Positions 6,971 through 13,767 of a stretch of DNA of 39,484 nucleotides are shown one piece after another. The notes below the pieces were generated by a model. That model worked only from the letters and a program-made list of their open reading frames with translations. It was not told the DNA's origin and searched no databases. The translations under genes and the position numbers were made by a program. The stretch covers positions 1 to 39,484 of the IMG/VR virus record IMGVR_UViG_3300046028_010566, one strand, 5' to 3'. Position 1 is the first letter of the stretch. Each line of letters starts with the position of its first letter. This DNA is from a virus.

Positions 6971-7474
6971 TTATTTATATTCTACTGTTACATTTGTGTA
7001 TCCTAATTTATTTAATACAGCTGTAAGTAATCCCTTTATGTATATGTTAGTACCATAATTATAGCAACAACCATCATCACATGTATGATCCCATTCTTCT
7101 AATTCAATTAGTAGTTCTTCATCTTTATAATCTTCTAATGAAGCTCTTTCCCAATCTTCATCATCTTCATCTATAAAGTCTTCTGGGTCGTGTGCTTCAA
7201 ACAATTCATCTAATGTTTCTTTACTTAGAGTATGTCCAAATGTTGAGTTTTTTATTGGTTTACCTGTATTTTTATCAATAGCAAAATCTAAACAAGTACA
7301 AGCTATATTGTAATTTTCTAAAAATGCAAAATGCAGAAATTCTCTAATTGTTTCATCAGTACATCTACTTAAAACATCCATAGCATTTCCTACAGCTTCC
7401 TCGGCTACAATTTTTTTAACTTGTTTTTCTAATGTTTTGAGTAATTTATCATTTACTCCCCAATTTTTTTCCAT
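6971..7474 (-). CDS. Acidic protein of unknown function
   Basis: 167 residues from the ATG at 7474 (MEKNWGVNDKLLKTLEKQV). An earlier in-frame TTG inside the upstream gene is less likely. The sequence is rich in Asp/Glu (AHDPEDFIDEDDEDWERASLE) and has a cysteine cluster, DHTCDDGCCYNYG. The function is unknown. It follows the 7477-8073 gene after 2 bases. Confidence 0.65.
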   Translation of the reverse strand: MEKNWGVNDKLLKTLEKQVKKIVAEEAVGNAMDVLSRCTDETIREFLHFAFLENYNIACTCLDFAIDKNTGKPIKNSTFGHTLSKETLDELFEAHDPEDFIDEDDEDWERASLEDYKDEELLIELEEWDHTCDDGCCYNYGTNIYIKGLLTAVLNKLGYTNVTVEYK

Positions 7475-7476
7475 AA

Positions 7477-8073
7477 TTAATCCCACCAAGTGTTTATTTT
7501 ATAATTTAATATTTTAAATAATAATGCTTGACAACGACTTTGATTTAAATGACTTAAATATAATGCTAGACGTTGTTTATTTTCTTCTAATGCTAATTCA
7601 GGATCTTTTTTAAGTAAGCGGCGTGTTTGATTTTGATATTTCAAAAAGTAACCAGCAAAGTTTTCATCTAATATTTCTGAGTTATAAGTAGATGTATCAT
7701 CACCATTATCACTCCACCATATCTTTTCTCTAACATAATCTTGATATTCTAAGTTATATGTTTCATCTAAAATACGTTCAATTAAATTTAAACAAATAGT
7801 AATATCTCTATTTATAGCTTCTACTCCCATATGTCTATTTGCTTCAACTAATTCTTTACGTTGTTGAATCAATTTAAACTTAAGCATTTCAAAGATATGG
7901 TATTTATCCCAATCTCTATCTTTATAAATAGTAGGAGCCCACTTAACAATATTGGAAATACCAACTACAATTTCATTAAACCAAATTGGTGCATAATGTT
8001 TCCATGTTTTCCTTTCCCAAGCACTGTCACTTGGGATAGGTAACTGGAAGTGACGTTTAGTATTAGCGCCCAT
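7477..8073 (-). CDS. Conserved-looking phage protein of unknown function
   Basis: 198 residues if it begins at the ATG at 8073 (MGANTKRHFQLPIPSDSAWE). An ATG at 8151 would add 26 residues but would overlap the 8063-8206 ORF by 89 bases. The body is rich in aromatic residues (KTWKHYAPIWFNEIV, IYKDRDWDKYHIFEMLKFKL) and helical, with a basic C-terminus. No motif is recognised. The A-rich AGAAAATACAATG leader supports the shorter form. Confidence 0.65.
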   Translation of the reverse strand: MGANTKRHFQLPIPSDSAWERKTWKHYAPIWFNEIVVGISNIVKWAPTIYKDRDWDKYHIFEMLKFKLIQQRKELVEANRHMGVEAINRDITICLNLIERILDETYNLEYQDYVREKIWWSDNGDDTSTYNSEILDENFAGYFLKYQNQTRRLLKKDPELALEENKQRLALYLSHLNQSRCQALLFKILNYKINTWWD

Positions 8074-8206
8074 TGTATTTTCTGAATTTGACAGGTTCGT
8101 GAGCGATTGGAGTGTTTGAGGTAGTTGTTTGTTTTTTACCTTTTTTAACATCTTCTAACCACATTTTAAGTGTTTCTACTCTTAATCTTGCGTTTACTTT
8201 TCCCAT
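8063..8206 (-). CDS. Small basic protein of unknown function
   Basis: 47 residues, MGKVNARLRVETLKMWLEDV then a lysine-rich stretch and a polar tail. It overlaps the next gene by 11 bases if that gene starts at 8073. It lies 10 bases after the stop of the 8217-8519 gene. It could instead be unused sequence if the longer 8151 start of the downstream gene is right. Confidence 0.45.
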   Translation of the reverse strand: MGKVNARLRVETLKMWLEDVKKGKKQTTTSNTPIAHEPVKFRKYNGR

Positions 8207-8216
8207 GTTTTTGTTT

Positions 8217-8519
8217 TTAGATTGTTTCTATTAATTGTTCTTCTCTTATTTGTTCTAATATATTCTCTAATACTGAAGTAGCAAATTTATCATCTAACGG
8301 ACGAAATAATTTTGCTGAAATCCAATGTACTCCATTTTGTTTATATGGAGTACCACAACTACACAATCCATCTCTTGATGTTAATACACCAACATCTACT
8401 TTCAATTCTTTACAGTTAGTACAAGATTTAAATCCAAATATAGTATATATTTTATCTTCTATTACTGCTTTTTGTGAATGAGTTTTTATACAAACTACTT
8501 TTTGTCCTACTTCAAACAT
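8217..8519 (-). CDS. Small zinc-ribbon-like protein
   Basis: 100 residues. The beta-rich start MFEVGQKVVCIKTHSQKAV leads to YTIFGFKSCTNCKEL and LCSCGTPY, giving two cysteine pairs that could hold zinc, then VHWISAKLFRPLDD. The fold resembles small SH3-like phage proteins with a zinc knuckle, but no function is known to me. It has its own promoter at 8524-8554. Confidence 0.65.
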   Translation of the reverse strand: MFEVGQKVVCIKTHSQKAVIEDKIYTIFGFKSCTNCKELKVDVGVLTSRDGLCSCGTPYKQNGVHWISAKLFRPLDDKFATSVLENILEQIREEQLIETI

Positions 8520-8523
8520 ATTT

Positions 8524-8554
8524 TAAATATATGATAATTAATTCAGTAATCCTA
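8524..8554 (-). promoter_or_regulatory. Bacteroidetes-type promoter
   Basis: TAGGATTACT and TATATTTA (8531-8524) with a 20-base spacer. The TAG is also the stop codon of the 8552-8830 gene. It drives the operon from 8519 downward. Confidence 0.6.
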
Positions 8555-8830
8555 ATCTCTTTCCCCAGCTCTTTTATTGTAAAATGAATTAGGATTAATA
8601 TCATCTACAAATATTAATCCTGGTTTATTTAATTCTGTTACTTTAATATTTGTAGCAAACACGTATAATGGGCCTTCATAAGGTACTTCAAAAATACGTC
8701 TTACTCCATTAAATGATCTAAAATCTCTAGCTGTAACTCGATACCATGTGTCTTCTACTTGTACTTCTAAGTTTGCTGATACATTAAAGTCGTAGATTAA
8801 TTTTCCGGTATTTCCTCTTTTTTCACTCAT
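8552..8830 (-). CDS. Protein of unknown function
   Basis: 92 residues, MSEKRGNTGKLIYDFNVSAN, then a beta-rich body (VQVEDTWYRVTARDFRSFNGVRRI). Its ATG overlaps the stop of the upstream gene as ATGA, so it is translationally coupled. No membrane segment or known motif is seen. Confidence 0.65.
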   Translation of the reverse strand: MSEKRGNTGKLIYDFNVSANLEVQVEDTWYRVTARDFRSFNGVRRIFEVPYEGPLYVFATNIKVTELNKPGLIFVDDINPNSFYNKRAGERD

Positions 8831-9030
8831 AAAAACATTTGCTCTAGATTAAGGTACGACATTTTTTTTAGATGGGAAAATTGTTTTTCATCATTAAGTG
8901 GTTTTGCTTCGTTCCAGTCATCACTGAATCTTAACTCATCCCCTTTAATACCGGTCCACACTTGTCCTTTTTCACTAATAACAACAAATTGAATAGGTGG
9001 TATATAGTTTGGGTTTTTCTTTTTTTTCAT
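8827..9030 (-). CDS. Small protein of unknown function
   Basis: 67 residues from the ATG at 9030 (MKKKKNPNYIPPIQFVVISE). This start makes an ATGA overlap with the upstream gene; an upstream TTG is less likely. The start is basic, followed by a beta-type segment, GQVWTGIKGDELRFSDDW. The function is unknown. Confidence 0.6.
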   Translation of the reverse strand: MKKKKNPNYIPPIQFVVISEKGQVWTGIKGDELRFSDDWNEAKPLNDEKQFSHLKKMSYLNLEQMFL

Positions 9031-9287
9031 CTGAATTTCCAATTTTTTTCGTAATCAGGGCGACGTGGCCAAATGAAGTTCTCTGTTGCTATCCAAAAAC
9101 GTTCTTTCCATGTTTCCATTTTGACTCCTTCAAGCAAATCTTTATCACCTAAACCTCCTATAGTGAAATGAGCTACTAATGCTATTCCTAGATCTAGTGT
9201 TTGTTCTGCTTGTTCAAATTGTTCTTCTTTTAGTAATTTTCTTGCTTGTAACCAAGTACTAGTAACCTTTCCTGCTTCCTTTTTCAT
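9027..9287 (-). CDS. Protein of unknown function
   Basis: 86 residues, MKKEAGKVTSTWLQARKLLK, helical in the first half, then a tryptophan-rich end (WKERFWIATENFIWPRRPDYEKNW). It is first gene of a three-gene overlapping set (9287 to 8552) behind promoter 9298-9328, with the recurrent AAATAAAAGTTATG leader. Confidence 0.65.
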   Translation of the reverse strand: MKKEAGKVTSTWLQARKLLKEEQFEQAEQTLDLGIALVAHFTIGGLGDKDLLEGVKMETWKERFWIATENFIWPRRPDYEKNWKFR

Positions 9288-9297
9288 AACTTTTATT

Positions 9298-9328
9298 TAA
9301 ATACACGTTTTATTGTTTTGTAATCCTA
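9298..9328 (-). promoter_or_regulatory. Bacteroidetes-type promoter (variant boxes)
   Basis: TAGGATTACA and TGTATTTA (9305-9298), 20 bases apart. Both boxes differ by one base from the commonest form. Confidence 0.5.
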
Positions 9329-9352
9329 ATTTTTATATTTCCATTACATGGA

Positions 9353-9652
9353 TTACTTCTTTCCTTTCATTACTTGTTGATATCTTTGGTAAGATACTTC
9401 CTTACCGTTTGCTGGGTTGATATATTTTCTTTGTGTTTTGGGTAATTTTGCTTCTTTTTCTACATCAGCAACAAATCCATTTGGGTAGAAATTTTCCACA
9501 CTAATTGGACCGCTTGAATAAGCATCTAAATCATATTTCCATACTGATTTAATACCTATAAAATTAGTATATTCACGAGTAAATTTTCGTGGTTGCTGAT
9601 CTATATCAGTTGAAGCGATTGTGGGTCTACCACGTCTTTCTATTTTTTCCAT
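9353..9652 (-). CDS. Small protein with an AT-hook-like motif
   Basis: 99 residues starting MEKIERRGRPTIASTDIDQQ. RRGRP is the core of an AT-hook, which inserts into the minor groove of AT-rich DNA. The remainder includes VENFYPNGFVADVEKEAKLP and a tail GKEVSYQRYQQVMKGKK. It may bind the AT-rich phage genome. A similar NGxF segment followed by V and charged residues occurs in the 11006-11515 AT-hook protein, hinting at a weak relationship. Confidence 0.55.
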   Translation of the reverse strand: MEKIERRGRPTIASTDIDQQPRKFTREYTNFIGIKSVWKYDLDAYSSGPISVENFYPNGFVADVEKEAKLPKTQRKYINPANGKEVSYQRYQQVMKGKK

Positions 9653-9665
9653 AACCTTTATTTAA

Positions 9666-9923
9666 TTAATAACCTCTTACTGGATCATAATTCTTCATAT
9701 TTTCATTCCAAATTTCTTGTCCTGATCTATGATCCGATGCATATTTTGCTTCGTGATGTTGTTTTACTATTGGGTAACAAATAAAACATGATATTGTAAA
9801 TGCCCAAAATAAAACAGCATATTTTCCGAAATGTCCTGTTATGTACCACTTAATAAATGCAAACAATAAATAAAATAGAATAAAACCTTCTAATAATCTA
9901 AATAACCCACCTAATATTTTCAT
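9666..9923 (-). CDS. Membrane protein with two TM helices
   Basis: 85 residues. Two hydrophobic segments, about 8-28 (FRLLEGFILFYLLFAFIKWYI) and 36-53 (VLFWAFTISCFICYPIV), are followed by a polar tail. The start MKIL resembles that of the neighbouring 9984-10160 membrane protein. The function is unknown. Confidence 0.65.
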   Translation of the reverse strand: MKILGGLFRLLEGFILFYLLFAFIKWYITGHFGKYAVLFWAFTISCFICYPIVKQHHEAKYASDHRSGQEIWNENMKNYDPVRGY

Positions 9924-9983
9924 AATTTTATTTTTTAAATTAACTATTCCTTTAGACTTTGAGCGATACGAAACAGTAAAAGA

Positions 9984-10160
9984 TTAATCCTCAAACAACC
10001 CATCTGAATAATCTGTGATAAAATCAAAGTAATTATCAATAACCACCTCGTGGCTTACTCCAAATAATAATGGTATAAACCACCATAAGAATTGAAACAC
10101 AACCAAGATTAAATATGTTAACCACATTATGCCTACAAACATTCTTTTTAATATTTTCAT
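9984..10160 (-). CDS. Small membrane protein
   Basis: 58 residues: MKILKRMFVGIMWLTYLILV, then FQFLWWFIPLLFGV, a long or double TM segment, and an acidic tail ending GLFEDstop. It is preceded by the shared AAAAATAAAAGTTATG leader and promoter 10184-10214, which supports it as a real gene despite its size. Confidence 0.6.
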   Translation of the reverse strand: MKILKRMFVGIMWLTYLILVVFQFLWWFIPLLFGVSHEVVIDNYFDFITDYSDGLFED

Positions 10161-10183
10161 AACTTTTATTTTTTTATTATATT

Positions 10184-10214
10184 TAAATATACGTTAAATG
10201 GCCTGGTAACCCAA
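10184..10214 (-). promoter_or_regulatory. Bacteroidetes-type promoter
   Basis: TTGGGTTACC and TATATTTA (10191-10184), spacer 20. The GGTTACCAGGCC region still resembles the terminator-promoter elements found elsewhere, but its hairpin has decayed and there is no T run. Confidence 0.65.
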
Positions 10215-10219
10215 ACTCC

Positions 10220-10543
10220 TTATTTTTTAACTCCATCTATAGCTATTACTTTATAGCTACCACGTTTACCACGTGTTTTACCTTCAGCTTTTTCTATAGC
10301 TTCTTTCTCTGAAGTAGCCATCACTTCAATTGTCATACCTTCTGGACCATAATTGGTGTATTCCCAATATCCTACTTCGTATTCTTGTTCTTTTGGAGCA
10401 CGAAATTTATTCCTACCAGCTGGTTCAGATAAATTAATATCTGCTTGTTTAGCTAGATTTTGCATTGCTTGATCGTAATCAGATTCGTTTAATGCTTTTC
10501 TAACCTCTTCACGGATTATTTGTTTTAGTTCTGATTTTTTCAT
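10220..10543 (-). CDS. Small protein with capsid-targeting-like N-terminus (family member 1)
   Basis: 107 residues. The first 20 are MKKSELKQIIREEVRKALNE, ending in L-N-E. The rest (SDYDQAMQNLAKQADINLSE...) has a beta-rich middle, YEVGYWEYTNYGPEGM, with an ATSEKEAIEKAEGK helix. Only the N-terminus is shared with the other family members. I infer a packaged or head-associated protein whose leader is cut after Glu20 by a prohead protease. It is the last of the cluster, just before promoter 10184-10214. Confidence 0.75.
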   Translation of the reverse strand: MKKSELKQIIREEVRKALNESDYDQAMQNLAKQADINLSEPAGRNKFRAPKEQEYEVGYWEYTNYGPEGMTIEVMATSEKEAIEKAEGKTRGKRGSYKVIAIDGVKK

Positions 10544-10548
10544 ATTTT

Positions 10549-10950
10549 TTATACTAAATTTTCTCTTTTCATCATTTCAAGAGATGTTGAATCTGCTGGG
10601 TAGATGTTCGGGATGCTTTCAAACCAATCTTCATCTAATACAACTATAGAAAAAACATCACCAGTTTCTACATCAACATAATCAAGAGTATGAGACATAT
10701 TGTAATTTTCTCTATCTGTGTCTGTATTGTTTCTAGGTGATTGTATTTGAGGGATAAAACGTGCTTTTTTTTCATTTTTTAAACCTCTAAAATATATAAA
10801 TACTAATTCTAAGTTATCTTGATCATCAAAATTTAAATCTTCATATACCTCTTCGTATTCTTTACCATAAGGTTTAAAGTAGTTAAGATTTTCATTTAAT
10901 ACTTTTCGTATTTCTTCCTTAATGATTTGCTTTAGTTCTGATTTTTTCAT
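10549..10950 (-). CDS. Small protein with capsid-targeting-like N-terminus (family member 2)
   Basis: 133 residues if started at the ATG at 10950, which places the shared MKKSELKQIIKEEIRKVLNE at the very N-terminus, as in its relatives. An in-frame ATG at 10992 would add 14 residues (MNDEYQTQQYWNNY). The mature part is acidic and aromatic (YFKPYGKEYEEVYEDLNFDD, GDVFSIVVLDEDWFESI). Its function is unknown. The L-N-E at 18-20 fits a gp21-type cleavage site. Confidence 0.7.
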   Translation of the reverse strand: MKKSELKQIIKEEIRKVLNENLNYFKPYGKEYEEVYEDLNFDDQDNLELVFIYFRGLKNEKKARFIPQIQSPRNNTDTDRENYNMSHTLDYVDVETGDVFSIVVLDEDWFESIPNIYPADSTSLEMMKRENLV

Positions 10951-11005
10951 ATAGTTGTTCCAGTATTGCTGAGTTTGGTATTCGTCGTTCATTTAATAAT
11001 ACATA

Positions 11006-11515
11006 TTATGATTTTTTAGGACGTCCGCGTCTTCCATTACTATTCTTAGCACGTTCTGCTTTTTCTGCGTCTTTAATAGCTTTCAATGCCGGATCCATTG
11101 GTTTGCGGCCTCTTGAACCACCAGTTGGTACATACACTGCTTTCGTTTTTAATTCGCCATCTTTTTTAGGACGACCACGTTTGCCTGGTGTTCCAGTAGA
11201 TATTTTTTCTTTAACTACATTTTCTGACTTAGTGAAAAATTTACGCATATTTAACTCAAATGGATGGACAATTACTTCATCTAAGTAATAATTATATGTT
11301 CCACCTTCGGAATGCACTACTTCGAATCCACCATTAGGAAAATATTTATTTTCACCGGGTTCGTATCTAGCTTTTAATGTAAAATAGGTGTTTGGTTCTT
11401 CAAAATAATTTGCCGGTAAAACACGACACTTTGGAACGAATGTGGTAAATTTTAAATCAACCTCCACGAAATGTTTACGTGGTGGGAATACTGCGTTGTC
11501 TGTAACTACTTTCAT
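11006..11515 (-). CDS. AT-hook DNA-binding protein
   Basis: 169 residues. The N-terminal 100 form an unknown beta-rich domain (FVEVDLKFTTFVPKCRVLPA). The C-terminal third carries three AT-hook-type motifs: GKRGRPKK, GSRGRKPM and GRRGRPKKS, linked by lysine/alanine-rich helices. This layout is common in chromatin proteins and in some Bacteroidetes and phage nucleoid proteins. It likely binds AT-rich DNA, in the host cell or in the virion. It has its own promoter and lies inside the targeting-peptide gene cluster. Confidence 0.75.
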   Translation of the reverse strand: MKVVTDNAVFPPRKHFVEVDLKFTTFVPKCRVLPANYFEEPNTYFTLKARYEPGENKYFPNGGFEVVHSEGGTYNYYLDEVIVHPFELNMRKFFTKSENVVKEKISTGTPGKRGRPKKDGELKTKAVYVPTGGSRGRKPMDPALKAIKDAEKAERAKNSNGRRGRPKKS

Positions 11516-11539
11516 AACTTTTATTTTTCTTGGTTGATA

Positions 11540-11570
11540 TAAATATACGAAAGAGGGCCTGGTAATCCAA
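11540..11570 (-). promoter_or_regulatory. Bacteroidetes-type promoter of the AT-hook gene
   Basis: TTGGATTACC and TATATTTA (11547-11540), 20-base spacer, followed by the leader AAAAATAAAAGTTATG. The TTGG is part of the terminator hairpin 11551-11577. Confidence 0.75.
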
Positions 11571-11577
11571 GCCCTTT
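11551..11577 (-). terminator. Terminator-like hairpin after the tandem cluster
   Basis: Minus strand AGGGCTTGG-ATTA-CCAGGCCCT: nine pairs with one G-U, then CTTTC rather than a clean T run. It overlaps the promoter of the AT-hook gene. Confidence 0.55.
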
Positions 11578-11579
11578 AA

Positions 11580-11936
11580 TTATTTTTTACGTAAAGCCAC
11601 AAAATCGGCACCTGTTATTTTATCTGCAGGTGGCGCAGCTGATGCTATTTTCTTTTGTTTAGGGGAAAGTGCTTTCTCGTCTAATTGAGAATTGTAATTC
11701 TTTAAAAAATTATATACTTCTTCAACATCGTCTTTTGATGTTGTGATGTGGTCGTTTGCCCAGTCATGTCCATTTGATAGAATTTGATCTACCATCATTG
11801 GATCCATTTGAAGCATTGCGTCAACTGCATCTTTAATGGTTTTGAGGTTTTGGAAAAACATATAGTTGGATGTGTTTTCCTTCAATACGATTTGAATTTC
11901 TTCGCGAATAATTTGTTGGAGTTGCGATTTTTTCAT
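11580..11936 (-). CDS. Small protein with capsid-targeting-like N-terminus (family member 3)
   Basis: 118 residues. The leader MKKSQLQQIIREEIQIVLKE is the most diverged of the tandem copies but keeps L-K-E at 18-20. The mature region is helical (YMFFQNLKTIKDAVDAMLQM, VEEVYNFLKNYNSQL) with a basic end (SPKQKKIASAAPPADK). It is the last gene before the hairpin at 11551-11577. The function is unknown; head localisation is inferred. Confidence 0.7.
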   Translation of the reverse strand: MKKSQLQQIIREEIQIVLKENTSNYMFFQNLKTIKDAVDAMLQMDPMMVDQILSNGHDWANDHITTSKDDVEEVYNFLKNYNSQLDEKALSPKQKKIASAAPPADKITGADFVALRKK

Positions 11937-11938
11937 GT

Positions 11939-12292
11939 TTAGTCTTTTCTAGAATGTTTTGGATATACTAAATCTTGCTCACTAGAGTCAGTATTTGTAT
12001 TAACTCCTCCTGGATGTTCACGTTCAGCATTCCACCTTCCTATAACAAATTTACCTATAATATACGATATATCATCACCAATTTCACCACCACCATACTT
12101 TTCATTATAATCAACTAATTCCCAATCTTTTTTGTCTTTACCCCAATAATAATCAAGAGCTTTTTCAAAGTCCTCTTTATTATCATAAAGGTTAAATCCA
12201 TTACTGTACGCTACTGGTTTAGGTGGTTCGTTTTCGTTTAATACTTTGCGTATTTCTTCTTTTATGATTTGTTTTAATTCTGATTTTTTCAT
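11939..12292 (-). CDS. Small protein with capsid-targeting-like N-terminus (family member 4)
   Basis: 117 residues. The leader MKKSELKQIIKEEIRKVLNE is the family consensus. The mature part is acidic and aromatic (FEKALDYYWGKDKKDWELVD, YGGGEIGDDISYIIGKFVIG) with no known motif. It follows the 12295 gene after 2 bases, so the cluster is one transcription unit. Confidence 0.7.
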   Translation of the reverse strand: MKKSELKQIIKEEIRKVLNENEPPKPVAYSNGFNLYDNKEDFEKALDYYWGKDKKDWELVDYNEKYGGGEIGDDISYIIGKFVIGRWNAEREHPGGVNTNTDSSEQDLVYPKHSRKD

Positions 12293-12294
12293 GT

Positions 12295-12633
12295 TTATTT
12301 AGTCATATATAATTTACACTCAAATCCATGATCATCTAATAAATCATTAACTTGTCTAATATATAGACTTTTATCAGATGTTTTAGGTTCAATACCAATT
12401 GAAAACTTTCCACCACCTATTGAATGGCCATCGCTATCCAATGCTTTAAGTGTGTTTTTTCCAAATGAGTGGGGTCGTAAGCCTTTGTTAGTTCTAACAC
12501 CAGTATTAATAAAAGTAATAGCATCTAACAATTCGTCAATATTTGGCCCTATTAACTCAATATTTGATTGTTGTTCTTTTAATACCTTACTAATTTCTTC
12601 TTTGATAATTTGTTTTAATTCTGATTTTTTCAT
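12295..12633 (-). CDS. Small protein with capsid-targeting-like N-terminus (family member 5)
   Basis: 112 residues. The leader MKKSELKQIIKEEISKVLKE is followed by QQSNIELIGPNIDELLDAIT and a mixed alpha/beta part including FSIGIEPKTSDKSLYIRQVN. The mature protein does not resemble its neighbours. It lies 2 bases from the next gene. Confidence 0.7.
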   Translation of the reverse strand: MKKSELKQIIKEEISKVLKEQQSNIELIGPNIDELLDAITFINTGVRTNKGLRPHSFGKNTLKALDSDGHSIGGGKFSIGIEPKTSDKSLYIRQVNDLLDDHGFECKLYMTK

Positions 12634-12635
12634 GG

Positions 12636-12923
12636 TTAAATTTCGTTTTCTAGATCTTCTATCTCCATTGATAGCTTTTTTTGTATTAGTTTAAAAGCCT
12701 TAGCTTTGTCAATATTCATTCCTAATTGTTTAGCTGCCTTTATGACAATGTTAAACTTTTCATCACCTGGAGTTATCAAATCAAACACATCTAATTTATT
12801 TAATAATTTAACTTCTGCTGGTGTTCTTTGGAATAGATGTTTAATCTTATCAACGATAGACTCCTCTTTTAATACTTTTTGAATCTCTTCTTTAATTAGA
12901 GAATGTAGTTCGGATTTTTTCAT
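12636..12923 (-). CDS. Small protein with capsid-targeting-like N-terminus (family member 6)
   Basis: 95 residues. The leader MKKSELHSLIKEEIQKVLKE precedes a small helical domain with KIKHLFQRTPAEVKLLNKLD and DKAKAFKLIQKKLSMEIEDL. It is the shortest family member. The positively charged helices are compatible with nucleic-acid contact, but this is only a guess. Confidence 0.7.
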   Translation of the reverse strand: MKKSELHSLIKEEIQKVLKEESIVDKIKHLFQRTPAEVKLLNKLDVFDLITPGDEKFNIVIKAAKQLGMNIDKAKAFKLIQKKLSMEIEDLENEI

Positions 12924-12924
12924 A

Positions 12925-13272
12925 TTATTTAAACTTCATTGGAAATCCATTTTCGTCTGTAATGGATAATTTATATTTATCAACTATTATCTCTTTAGCC
13001 TTCATCACAAACATCTTATTGCTTTTTAAGTCTGCTGATCCAGCCAACATCTCTTTTATGTTGTAGTAGAAGTCAGATAATTGATCTGCTGTTTTAATGT
13101 TTGCAGACTTTCTTCTTTCAGGTCTCATATCATCAACATATCCACCACCTTTAACCATTGGTTCTGCAATATTAACTAGTTCTAATGCAGCAGCTGCAAA
13201 GGTATTAGTGGCTTCTTTTAAAACCTTACTAATTTCTTCTTTGATGATTTGTTTTAATTCTGAGTGTTTCAT
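12925..13272 (-). CDS. Small protein with capsid-targeting-like N-terminus (family member 7)
   Basis: 115 residues. The leader MKHSELKQIIKEEISKVLKE ends in L-K-E. The mature part starts ATNTFAAAALELVNIAEPMV and is helical with a basic middle (MRPERRKSANIKTADQLSD). It is first of the tandem set of five and follows a 47-residue basic protein. The DNA of its leader is nearly identical to the other copies. Confidence 0.7.
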   Translation of the reverse strand: MKHSELKQIIKEEISKVLKEATNTFAAAALELVNIAEPMVKGGGYVDDMRPERRKSANIKTADQLSDFYYNIKEMLAGSADLKSNKMFVMKAKEIIVDKYKLSITDENGFPMKFK

Positions 13273-13275
13273 GTT

Positions 13276-13419
13276 TTATCTTCCTTGACCTGTGTACGCT
13301 TTAGCGTAATGTTTACCTGTTTTATGTACGCTATTTTTTTTCTTACTATGAACTCCGGGGCGTTTTATTCTTGCCTTTTTTATAACTCCACGTGATGATG
13401 TTTCTTTTGCCTTTGCCAT
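13276..13419 (-). CDS. Very basic 47-residue protein
   Basis: MAKAKETSSRGVIKKARIKR, then RPGVHSKKKNSVHKTGKHYA and a GQGR end. About a third of the residues are Lys/Arg. Short proteins with an RPG-[VI]-H-[SA]-K core and a Y-x-G-Q-G tail are ones I associate with large marine T4-like phages, without known function. It precedes the targeting-peptide cluster and lies 13 bases after a TATAAATA sequence, so late expression and DNA binding or packaging are plausible. Confidence 0.6.
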   Translation of the reverse strand: MAKAKETSSRGVIKKARIKRPGVHSKKKNSVHKTGKHYAKAYTGQGR

Positions 13420-13432
13420 TATCTTAATAAAT

Positions 13433-13440
13433 TATTTATA
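13433..13440 (-). promoter_or_regulatory. T4-late-like promoter box TATAAATA
   Basis: Minus strand reads TATAAATA, the T4 late -10 element recognised with gp55 and the sliding clamp. It lies 13 bases before the ATG of the basic protein that opens the targeting-peptide cluster. The fixed-spacing early-type promoter is absent here. In so AT-rich a genome an 8-base match can be chance. Confidence 0.4.
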
Positions 13441-13464
13441 TTTTACAATACATATATTAATTTA

Positions 13465-13767
13465 TTAATTGTCAACTAAAGTTTGAATACCAATATTAAT
13501 TTTTGCACATTCTTCATATAATTCGCGTTCTTCAAAGTATTTTAAATTTTCCTTCAAAGTATCAACAAAATTAGCTCGTTCTAACGTTATATCAAATATA
13601 ACATTTTCTTCAACGCACTTTACAGAAAGCACGTGTACATTTTTCTTTCGCGTTTTTTTGTTGCTTAAAATGGCACTAACAATCGCTTCTGATATACTGA
13701 AATGTTTTTTGTTAACCATGTCTTGAAATTCCTCAAGTGTGTTAACTTTAAATTCTTTAGGTTTCAT
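13465..13767 (-). CDS. Protein of unknown function with a UVR-like helix
   Basis: 100 residues. The N-terminal half includes EFKVNTLEEFQDMVNKKHFS. The C-terminus, LKENLKYFEERELYEECAKI, resembles the UvrB/UvrC interaction helix pattern, and this resemblance is the only clue. The start at 13767 is 2 bases beyond the stop of the 13770 gene. No catalytic motif is seen. Confidence 0.6.
   Translation of the reverse strand: MKPKEFKVNTLEEFQDMVNKKHFSISEAIVSAILSNKKTRKKNVHVLSVKCVEENVIFDITLERANFVDTLKENLKYFEERELYEECAKINIGIQTLVDN

Noticed and set aside
11551-11577. Inverted repeats at the hairpin sites as attachment sites or mobile-element ends
   Set aside because: They are short, lie at gene ends with T-rich tails or promoters, and no integrase or transposase gene is in the window.
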